Part shown: piece after piece, positions 41,311 through 46,821 of the stretch
Layout of the letters: every line of letters begins with the position of its first letter
Numbering within the stretch: position 1 is the first letter of the stretch
Translations under genes and position numbers: made by a program
Assembly (NCBI GenBank): GCA_016210545.1
Contig: JACQTY010000040.1
Coordinates: 1 to 46,821, forward strand
Source: Chloroflexota bacterium
GTDB lineage: Bacteria; Chloroflexota; Dehalococcoidia; JACVQG01
Length of the DNA stretch: 46,821 nucleotides
Reading direction: 5' to 3'
The notes under the pieces: model-generated
Told to the model about the DNA's origin: nothing
The model's database searches: none
Seen by the model: only the letters and a program-made list of their open reading frames with translations

Positions 41311-42960
41311 TTAGACCAGTACGGGCGCTTTGTATTCGCCAAACACGCCACGCAACACCCCGCACACTTCTCCCAGGGTAGCGTAAGCGCGAACAGAATC
41401 CAGGATATATGGCATCAGGTTCACCTCCCCGTGGGCGGCCCTCTCCAGGGCCTCCAGCTTCCGGGCTACCTCCCTCTGGTGCCGTTCCCGGCGCACCCGG
41501 TTGAGGCGCTCCAGGTGCCGCCTTTCTCCGGCTTCATCCATCTTCAGGATGGGGATGGATACCGGCTCCTCCATAGCATAGTCGTTTACACCAACTACGA
41601 CCTGTTCCTTATTGTCCATTGCCTGCTGGTATCGATAAGCGGAGTTGGCAATCTCCTGCTGGAAATAGCCGAGTTCCACGCACCTCAGGACTCCACCCCG
41701 CTCACCGATCTGCTTGAAATAGTCCCTTGCCCCGCTCTCCATCTGATTGGTCATTGTTTCAACGAAGAAACTACCGGCAAGCGGATCGACTGTATTCGCC
41801 ACACCGCTCTCATAAGCGATGATCTGCTGGGTACGCAGGGCGATCCTTACTGCCTTGTCGGATGGCAGAGCCAGGGCCTCGTCCATAGAATTGGTATGGA
41901 GAGACTGGGTGCCGCCGAGCACCGCCGCCAGCGCCTGCAAGGTGGTCCGAACGATGTTGTTCTCCGGCTGTTGAGCGGTGAGCGTGCAGCCGCCGGTCTG
42001 GGTATGGAAGCGCAGCCACTGGGAGCGTTCCCCCGCCCCGAAGCGCCCTTTCATCTCCCTGGCCCAGATACGCCTGGCCGCCCGGAATTTGGCGATCTCC
42101 TCAAAAAGGTCGTTGTGCGCGGCGAAGAAGAAGCTGAGACGAGGAGCAAAGTCATCCACCTTCAGGCCGCGCTCTATGCCTGCCTCCACATAGGCAAGGC
42201 CGTCGGCCAGTGTGAACGCCAGCTCTTGAACAGCCGTGGCCCCGGCCTCCCGAATGTGGTACCCGCTGATACTGATAGTGTTCCATGACGGCAGGTTCTT
42301 GCCTCCAAACTCCATGGTATCAGCAATGAGCCTCATGGAAGGACGCGGCGGAAAGATGTAGGAATTCTGGGCGGTGTATTCCTTCAGGATGTCATTCTGG
42401 ATGGTGCCGCCCAGTTTGCCCATGGGGATGCCGCGCTTTTCGGCTGCCGCGATGTACATGGCCCAGATGACCGGGGCCGGCCCGTTTATGGTCATGGATG
42501 TGGTTATCTTGTCTACAGGGATGCCGTCGAAGAGTATCTCCATGTCTGCGAGGGAGGAAACGGCCACGCCACACTTGCCGAACTCGCCGCGCGCCAGCGG
42601 GTCGTCGGTGTCGTAACCGGACAGGGTGGGGAAGTCAAAGGCGACGCTGAGCCCGGTCTCGCCGTGACCAAGCAGGAACTTGTAGCGGGCATTGGACTCC
42701 TCAGCCGACCCGAAGCCGGAGAACATACGCATCGTCCACAGGCGCCCGCGGTAGCCGGTGCTGTGGACGCCCCGGGTGAAAGGGAACTCCCCGGGGAGAC
42801 CCAGGTCCCTGAAGTAGTCTTGATCGGGAATGTGAGCCGGGGTGTACACCCTCTCCACCGGCAGACCGGAAGAAGTGACAAAGCCGTCCTTCCGTTCCTT
42901 GCCGTTTGGAGACCTATTGGGCCGGCTTCTGATTTCCTTTATCTTCTGCTGGTCGAACAT
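41311..42960 (-). CDS. Methylmalonyl-CoA mutase, large (substrate) subunit
   Basis: This 549-residue subunit holds the substrate-binding TIM barrel and lacks the C-terminal B12 domain, which must be a separate protein elsewhere. It would interconvert (R)-methylmalonyl-CoA and succinyl-CoA. Family features are FTTDSG-like [70 protein letters not shown] and [14 protein letters not shown] (catalytic His). The Tyr in STGYRGRLW and the Arg in RPSMRLIAD occupy the methylmalonyl-specific positions as I align them. MFSGF and YDTDDP depart from the common QYAGF and YDSDHP, so a related acyl-CoA mutase is possible. It starts inside the end of the bPH gene (47-bp overlap). cobO in the same operon supplies its cofactor. 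Confidence 0.88.
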   Translation of the reverse strand: MFDQQKIKEIRSRPNRSPNGKERKDGFVTSSGLPVERVYTPAHIPDQDYFRDLGLPGEFPFTRGVHSTGYRGRLWTMRMFSGFGSAEESNARYKFLLGHGETGLSVAFDFPTLSGYDTDDPLARGEFGKCGVAVSSLADMEILFDGIPVDKITTSMTINGPAPVIWAMYIAAAEKRGIPMGKLGGTIQNDILKEYTAQNSYIFPPRPSMRLIADTMEFGGKNLPSWNTISISGYHIREAGATAVQELAFTLADGLAYVEAGIERGLKVDDFAPRLSFFFAAHNDLFEEIAKFRAARRIWAREMKGRFGAGERSQWLRFHTQTGGCTLTAQQPENNIVRTTLQALAAVLGGTQSLHTNSMDEALALPSDKAVRIALRTQQIIAYESGVANTVDPLAGSFFVETMTNQMESGARDYFKQIGERGGVLRCVELGYFQQEIANSAYRYQQAMDNKEQVVVGVNDYAMEEPVSIPILKMDEAGERRHLERLNRVRRERHQREVARKLEALERAAHGEVNLMPYILDSVRAYATLGEVCGVLRGVFGEYKAPVLV

Positions 42961-43480
42961 CGGTTAATGCCGACTCCTTGAGCAAAGATTGTTCTCTGAC
43001 GATGCGGACCAGATCGAGGCTGGCCCCACGCCCCCCACCATGAAGCCTGAACCTGGCTTCGGCATCCTTATTGAGGCCAGGCGCACGGAACTGGACAAAA
43101 ACACTGGGCACGAAAACTCCAGCCAGTACCATTGCGACGCCTGCCCCAAGGGCAATCAAGTGGATGGGTACCAGCGGTCCAAGATTAAGACCGAACGAAC
43201 CTCCCAAAAGCCCTGACAACGATTTCAAAATGGGAGAGATTATGGCCAGCATCAGCAGGGAGCTTAGGAACGTAACGATAACCACAACCCCGGCGCGAAT
43301 CAGACCACGCCTCGGTTTCCGGGCCACCCCCACCGATGTCAAATGAGCATAGGGTATGTCGTCAACTTCCTCGCCAAACAGATGCTTCTGGTATCTTATC
43401 AGACGCTTGTTGGAGGCATAAAAATCACCGCACTGAGCAATGATTTTCTCCCCTTCCATGAGATAGGTCTGCAGCGGCAT
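42914..43480 (-). CDS. Bacterial PH-domain-like membrane protein
   Basis: This 188-residue protein has a small N-terminal PH-like segment ([43 protein letters not shown]), then two hydrophobic regions ([23 protein letters not shown] and [19 protein letters not shown]). A charged C-terminal region ([29 protein letters not shown]) follows. bPH domains are poorly understood and may sense lipid or envelope state. It lies 17 bp after cobO, and its last 47 bp overlap the mutase gene, so it is an operon member, but no functional link to B12 chemistry is apparent. Confidence 0.78.
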   Translation of the reverse strand: MPLQTYLMEGEKIIAQCGDFYASNKRLIRYQKHLFGEEVDDIPYAHLTSVGVARKPRRGLIRAGVVVIVTFLSSLLMLAIISPILKSLSGLLGGSFGLNLGPLVPIHLIALGAGVAMVLAGVFVPSVFVQFRAPGLNKDAEARFRLHGGGRGASLDLVRIVREQSLLKESALTDVRPAEDKGNQKPAQ

Positions 43481-43497
43481 GTCTTAGCGGCCCAACC

Positions 43498-44073
43498 CTA
43501 GTAGTCTATCCCCTGCCGGGACAGGATGCCTTTGCGGTATGGATGTTTGACCTCCTTCATCTCGGTCACCAAGTCGGCCAACTCCACCAGTCGTGTGTCG
43601 GCGTAGCGTCCGGTCAGCACCAGGTCCAGCTTCTCGGGCTTCTCCCTCACCAACTGCGCTACCTCTTCCACCGCCACCAGGCCCCACGCCGAGGCCACGA
43701 GTACCTCATCAAGGACCACCACATCGTATTGCCCGCTACACACCGCCCGTCGCGAGGCTTCCAGCGCCTGCCTGGCCTGCGCCTTTTCCTCTTCCTTCAC
43801 GTGGAGCGGGTCAACGAACTCAAGGGAGCCGAAGCGCTCAAAGCTCAACCCAGGCAGGCACGTTAGAGACGTCTGCTCGCCGTAGGGGAACTCCCCCTTC
43901 ATGAAGAAGATGATGTGCACCTTCAGGCCGTGCCCCAGCGCCCGGAGTGCGATGCCCAGAGCAGCGGTGGTCTTCCCCTTGCCATTGCCGGTGAACAACT
44001 CCACCAGGCCCGGCGCGGACCGGGGAACAGAAACGGGGGCTGATACTGCTTCGTTCACGCTGGCTGCATTCAT
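43498..44073 (-). CDS. cobO: Corrinoid adenosyltransferase (CobA/BtuR type)
   Basis: This protein of about 191 residues is a BtuR/CobO-type ATP:cob(I)alamin adenosyltransferase that makes adenosylcobalamin. The P-loop is FTGNGKGKTTAALGIAL. Other motifs are KVHIIFFMKGEFPYGEQ, RRAVCSGQYDVVVLDEVLVA and LVLTGRYADTRLVELADLVTEM...HPYRKGILSRQGIDY. It would provide the cofactor for the mutase two genes downstream. The ATG at 44073 and a TTG at 44094 are both possible starts, and neither has a clear ribosome site. A promoter and a terminator-like hairpin with a U-tract lie directly upstream, so expression may be attenuated. It is the first gene of the operon. Confidence 0.92.
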   Translation of the reverse strand: MNAASVNEAVSAPVSVPRSAPGLVELFTGNGKGKTTAALGIALRALGHGLKVHIIFFMKGEFPYGEQTSLTCLPGLSFERFGSLEFVDPLHVKEEEKAQARQALEASRRAVCSGQYDVVVLDEVLVASAWGLVAVEEVAQLVREKPEKLDLVLTGRYADTRLVELADLVTEMKEVKHPYRKGILSRQGIDY

Positions 44074-44091
44074 CTCGACAGAAAGAGACAA

Positions 44092-44135
44092 CAAAAAGGC
44101 TGCCTGGCGGGAAAAGGGCAGCCGAATCCAGATTC
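44092..44135 (-). terminator. Terminator-like hairpin in the cobO leader (possible attenuator)
   Basis: On the minus strand a small GAATC-TG-GATTC hairpin (44124-44135) is followed by GGCTGCC (44117-44123), a 12-nt loop, GGCAGCC (44098-44104) and the T-run TTTTTG (44092-44097). It sits between the promoter and the first possible start codons, so it would cut transcription before cobO. The signal it responds to is unknown. I do not see the conserved boxes of a cobalamin riboswitch. Confidence 0.5.
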
Positions 44136-44141
44136 AACGAT

Positions 44142-44171
44142 AGTCTAGCAGTTTATAGGAAGGATTGTCAA
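44142..44171 (-). promoter_or_regulatory. Promoter of the cobO operon
   Basis: On the minus strand, a perfect TTGACA (44166-44171) and TAGACT (44142-44147) are 18 bp apart. Transcription would start near 44135, at the foot of the leader hairpins. Confidence 0.6.
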
Positions 44172-44413
44172 CCTACGGAGGAGGCGTGTAATCCGTGATT
44201 TCCAGCAGGGGGCATAAACGCTAACTCACGGACTGCTCTCGGTGTGACGGCACAATAATGGAGTGCGGTGATACCCGCCCTGCGAGCGGGATCTACGATA
44301 GGAGGCACATCCCGTAGCAAGAATGCCGGGTCTGAAGGCGCCCGTCTGCCAAGACCACGGCGGTTAAGGCCACTGAGATGGCCGAGCTTGGTGGGTTCTG
44401 AAATGTCCAAACT

Positions 44414-44443
44414 CCAGGCCCCGGGCTAAAGCCCGGGGCCTGG
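44414..44443. repeat. Perfect 30-bp palindrome
   Basis: The arms CCAGGCCCCGGGCT and AGCCCGGGGCCTGG are separated by AA. The layout resembles the ACCCCAGG palindromes at 9288 and 15705, and the CCAGG/CCTGG ends suggest one family. The rest of the 350-bp gap 44172-44524 shows no gene. Confidence 0.65.
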
Positions 44444-44524
44444 ACACGGACTCCCGTGCCGACGGCTTCAGCCGCGGGGCTGGAATCCTCCAATTATGGG
44501 TAAACCCCCTCCCCGTCTGTGCGG

Positions 44525-45121
44525 TCAGACCCACCCCCACCTTACCCCGGTCTTGAACACACGCCACGCGAATAGCCCCGACAACGCTATGAGCACAACG
44601 AAGGCAATCCAGTTCAATTGGCTGACCAACCTAACTCCCAGAAGCAAGGCGCTGAATACCAGGAAGAGGCAAGTCCCAGCCATCCTCTTCCGACGAGTTC
44701 GCAAGCCCATCAGGACCGGCTTCCTGTCATCGGACAGCAACTCGCCCGGCCTGAGTTGGGCGAGCAGAGCGTTTACCTTAGGCTGAAGGCTGAAATGTAT
44801 GTAACTGAGTAGCCCCAGCAAAGCGGCGACTGCCACCCACTTGAGCAACAACACCCAGTTGGCCAGGAGACCTCCCCACCCGAAGCCTTTCTGTCCCGCC
44901 GCCAGCACGAGTCCGGTAACCAACACTACCCCAAGATACGCGTAACAGCGGATGGCCTGGCTCGTTATCATCTGCTCCATATAGCGGTCAGTATTGTAGC
45001 CCGGGGGCGCCCCGAACCTGGCCCGTTCGTTTACCACCACGAGAGCGTAGAACGGCGCCGCCATCAGCAACACCCCCAGAAAATGAATGATGATCACTAT
45101 TGTCCGAACATCAGGCGACAC
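44525..45121 (-). CDS. Integral membrane protein, DUF2269/CopD-like
   Basis: This 198-residue protein has about five hydrophobic helices: IVIIIHFLGVLLMAAPFYALVVV, CYAYLGVVLVTGLVLAAG, LANWVLLLKWVAVAALLGLLSYIHF, GTCLFLVFSALLLGVRLVS and WIAFVVLIALSGLFAWRVF. A His in the first helix recalls DUF2269 or CopD-related proteins, but the match is loose and I assign no function. AAAGGAGG is five bases before the GTG at 45121, so the start is secure. It is a single gene, and nothing downstream is coupled to it. Confidence 0.75.
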   Translation of the reverse strand: MSPDVRTIVIIIHFLGVLLMAAPFYALVVVNERARFGAPPGYNTDRYMEQMITSQAIRCYAYLGVVLVTGLVLAAGQKGFGWGGLLANWVLLLKWVAVAALLGLLSYIHFSLQPKVNALLAQLRPGELLSDDRKPVLMGLRTRRKRMAGTCLFLVFSALLLGVRLVSQLNWIAFVVLIALSGLFAWRVFKTGVRWGWV

Positions 45122-45426
45122 AGATGCCTCCTTTCTCCGGCTAGGGGGCCAGGAATCCCGTGCTCCGGCCCTTTATCATTCACCGCCGCGAGTCTGGTTC
45201 AGGCAGCTTTCTCACCCCCTTCTCACGTCCGCCCTGCAGCCCCTCAAAATATTGTATGGCGAAGCATAAACCCTCTCCGTCATATTGTCAACAGGCGCAA
45301 GCACGTCCCGCGGCACATCTCCTGACTGCGAACTGCGACGCCACCCACTCACCACCGTGGACGACCGCTTGTCCCACCGGACAAGAGCCTAACATCGGTC
45401 TGCAACATCTCGTAAGCCTTACTTTT

Positions 45427-45459
45427 AGCACATTGTAAGCTCACTATAAGTACACTGTA
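45427..45459. repeat. Three tandem 11-bp repeats
   Basis: AGCACATTGTA, AGCTCACTATA and AGTACACTGTA follow each other without gaps (consensus AGYWCAYTRTA). The 11-bp phasing would place each copy on the same face of the helix, as in binding sites of some OmpR/PhoB-type regulators. It lies in a gene-free stretch 300 bp upstream of the membrane-protein gene and about 510 bp before the rubrerythrin promoter. The function is unknown. Confidence 0.5.
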
Positions 45460-45655
45460 ATGTATCTGCCAATCATCAATGCGCGGCGCGTCATACTGCA
45501 AGCCCACAGGTTTCCCCTCTACGACTGAGCATGTCCCACATTTCTGCTGGACACAAGGAGAATACTGTGCTAGCCATAGGGTGGGTGGAGTTAGCGCAAC
45601 CCGCCAGAACGGGGGTGGTGGGTCACGCCGGAATCCTTCCACCCCCTTTACTAAG

Positions 45656-45797
45656 AGATTATCTCAAAAAGGCCAGCGCTACACTCGCGTGCTAGAGCAG
45701 AGCACTGGCTGGTATCTGCCCCTGTAGGGCAGGTTTCCTAACCTGCCAGCGCAGTCGGGTTGGAAAACCCGACCTACGGCATTTTGAGATAGATTCT
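45656..45797. repeat. MITE-like element with imperfect inverted ends
   Basis: The ends AGATTATCTCAAAAAGGCC (45656-45674) and the inverted copy GGCATTTTGAGATAGATTCT (45778-45797) enclose a GTAGGGCAGGTTT/AACCTGCC palindrome and a GTCGGGTTGG/AACCCGAC palindrome. It is about 142 bp and non-coding. It resembles a non-autonomous element or a repeat-in-repeat. Confidence 0.5.
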
Positions 45798-45867
45798 AAA
45801 TAGGGGGAACTCGGGACTGCACTCACCCTACGATCTCCCTTCTTTCTCCCCAGATGCTTCGCGAAGG

Positions 45868-45901
45868 TCACCCTGAGCAGCGCCGAAGGGGCTCAGGGTG
45901 A
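45868..45901. repeat. TCACCCTGAG/CTCAGGGTGA inverted repeat
   Basis: Perfect 10-bp arms enclose a 14-nt loop (GCAGCGCCGAAGGG). It is a common dispersed intergenic palindrome in such genomes. No gene is seen in 45122-46088 as a whole. Confidence 0.6.
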
Positions 45902-45971
45902 CAGGTGGTACGGCCTTCCTCTATATGTGGCTCTCCAATAATGCAAGGACCTGCCAATACGCGCCAAACCT

Positions 45972-46000
45972 CTTGACCAATCTGGATACTGGTGATACAA
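45972..46000 (+). promoter_or_regulatory. Promoter of the rubrerythrin gene
   Basis: TTGACC (45972-45977) and TACAAT (45995-46000) are 17 bp apart, each matching consensus at 5 of 6 bases. It gives a leader of about 80 nt to the ATG at 46089. Confidence 0.7.
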
Positions 46001-46088
46001 TGCACTTACTCAGATAGCTATCCTCTTGTTTCCCACCTGCTATGCGTTAGAGTCAGACTTATCTAGCCCTCGCGGAGGACGCCCCCGT

Positions 46089-46592
46089 ATGAGAAAAATG
46101 ACCGAACAGAACCTTATGGCCGCTTTCATTGGTGAGAGCCAGGCCCATATGCGTTACCTGGTCTATGCCTACGTCGCCGAAAAAGACAACCGCCCCAACG
46201 TCGCCCGGCTGTTCCGCGCCATCGCCTTCGCTGAACAGGTCCACGCCACCAATCACTACAAGGAGCTGGGCCAGGTCAACTCCGTATCCCAGAACCTCCA
46301 GGTAGGAATAGACGGCGAGAACTATGAAGTGGACGACATGTACCCTTCCTACCGTGCGGTGGCGGAACTCCAGGGCGAAAGGGGGGCGCTGCGCACCACG
46401 GAATGGGCCCTCCAGGCGGAGAAGGTCCACGCCGGCATGTACCTGCGGGCAAAGCAGGCAGTCGATGGCGGCCACGACTTCGATCTTGGAGAGATGTACA
46501 TCTGCGAGGAATGCGGGTACACCGTGGAAGGAAAGCCTCCGGAGCGTTGCCCCTTGTGCGGCGCTCCGCGAGAGAGATTTCGAAAATTCTGA
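46089..46592 (+). CDS. Rubrerythrin
   Basis: This 167-residue protein has the ferritin-like di-iron domain, with E16 in IGESQAHMRY, E49 and H52 in FAEQVHATNHY, and a second Glu plus ExxH in GALRTTEWALQAEKVHAGMY. A C-terminal rubredoxin-like Fe(Cys)4 domain follows (ICEECGYTVEGKPPERCPLCGAP). Rubrerythrins reduce peroxide in anaerobes. The ATG at 46089 is chosen because GGAGG lies ten bases upstream and conserved sequence starts there. An in-frame extension to 46026 is unsupported. A ferritin-like gene follows 27 bp downstream, so the two likely form an oxidative-stress and iron operon. Confidence 0.94.
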   Translation: MRKMTEQNLMAAFIGESQAHMRYLVYAYVAEKDNRPNVARLFRAIAFAEQVHATNHYKELGQVNSVSQNLQVGIDGENYEVDDMYPSYRAVAELQGERGALRTTEWALQAEKVHAGMYLRAKQAVDGGHDFDLGEMYICEECGYTVEGKPPERCPLCGAPRERFRKF

Positions 46593-46619
46593 ACGCCGAA
46601 TAAGTTAGAGGAGGGACTT

Positions 46620-46821
46620 GTGACGCAACAAAGGGACAGGAAGAAGATCGTCGACGCTTTGAGTCAGGATGTGAGCCTGGAACTCGGAGCAATCATTCAA
46701 TATCTGTGGCACCACTACATGGCGGAGGGCATGGAAAGCCCGGCAATTATCGACATGTTTGAGGACACCTCGCGGGCCGAGATGAAACACCTGGAGAAGT
46801 TCGCCGAAAGGATCGTGGCCC
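46620..46821 (+). CDS. Ferritin-like / bacterioferritin-family protein (partial, cut by window end)
   Basis: A GTG at 46620 follows GGAGG by five bases and opens a frame that runs to the end of the window. The 67 visible residues begin MTQQRDRKKIVDALSQDVSL, continue with ELGAIIQYLWHHYMAEGM, and reach SRAEMKHLEKFAERIVA. The Glu in the first helix and the ExxH of the second (EMKH) are ferritin-like di-iron ligands, as in bacterioferritins. The C-terminal half is missing, so the subfamily is unsettled. It sits 27 bp after rubrerythrin on the same strand. Confidence 0.8.
   Translation, partial: MTQQRDRKKIVDALSQDVSLELGAIIQYLWHHYMAEGMESPAIIDMFEDTSRAEMKHLEKFAERIVA

Noticed and set aside
44092-44171. 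Cobalamin riboswitch before cobO
   Set aside because: The leader is far too short, and the conserved B12-box GCCACTG-type sequence is absent.
45349-45642. Open frame of 97 codons on the minus strand with several Cys residues
   Set aside because: It spans the 11-bp repeats and other non-coding sequence, has no ribosome site, and matches no family I recognise.
1-46821. tRNA or rRNA genes
   Set aside because: No GGTTCGAATCC-type T-arm with a matching acceptor stem and no rRNA signature was found on either strand by eye; a covariance-model scan would settle it.

Overview
The window (about 60% GC) looks like a chromosomal segment of an uncultured anaerobic Chloroflexota, most likely Dehalococcoidia-like. 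This is inferred from gene content and from typical intergenic palindromic repeats, not from a marker-gene tree. Supporting genes include a single-chain GlyRS, ThyX, FolD and formate-THF ligase, a tungsten-type aldehyde:ferredoxin oxidoreductase, the archaeal-type FBP aldolase/phosphatase, a methylmalonyl-CoA mutase large subunit without its B12 domain, rubrerythrin and a ferritin-like protein. I saw no rRNA, tRNA, CRISPR array, prophage or intact insertion sequence.

Layout. 1-3.5 kb (minus): a secreted NHL-propeller/FIMAH protein with an apparent one-base frameshift, cutA, and an RHH-PIN toxin-antitoxin pair. 4-10.6 kb (plus): glyQS, an AOR-family oxidoreductase, an M50-CBS site-2 protease and hisS. 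10.8-14.8 kb (minus): a degenerate PlsY-like membrane protein, a 53-aa membrane protein, a PHP phosphoesterase, gnd and rpiB. 15-18.5 kb (plus): the one-carbon cassette thyX-folD-fhs, closed by a strong hairpin. 18.7-28.1 kb (minus): an eight-gene operon read from a near-consensus promoter, encoding a polyprenol-phosphate sugar synthase, two large polytopic GT-C-like proteins, a DUF362 protein, a Gfo/Idh/MocA oxidoreductase, GtrA, a family 2 glycosyltransferase and a methyltransferase. It probably builds and modifies a lipid-linked surface glycan. 28.3-31.4 kb (plus): proA and a membrane-anchored cupredoxin fusion. 31.7-37 kb (minus): an orphan BadF/HgdC-type activase, a Phd-PIN pair, a PAC2 protein and an HlyD-like adaptor plus DrrAB-like ABC exporter. 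37.5-44.1 kb (minus): cobO, a bPH membrane protein, the mutase, FBPA/P, rdgB, moaA and an RNase H-MoaC fusion. 44.5-46.8 kb: a membrane protein, a repeat-rich gap, rubrerythrin and the start of a ferritin-like gene.

How the genes fit together. FolD and Fhs interconvert formate, formyl-THF and methylene-THF, and ThyX uses methylene-THF for dTMP. FBPA/P is the gluconeogenic enzyme expected when carbon enters from acetyl-CoA or propionate, and the mutase links propionyl- and succinyl-CoA. CobO makes the mutase's adenosylcobalamin cofactor and lies in the same transcription unit. MoaA and MoaC make the pterin precursor that the AOR elsewhere in the window would need.

The most notable items are the RNase H-MoaC fusion with altered RNase H residues, the mixed B12/pterin/gluconeogenesis operon with a possible attenuator before cobO, the DUF420-like/cupredoxin fusion, paired palindromic operators before both toxin-antitoxin operons, and a rich set of dispersed palindromic intergenic repeats.
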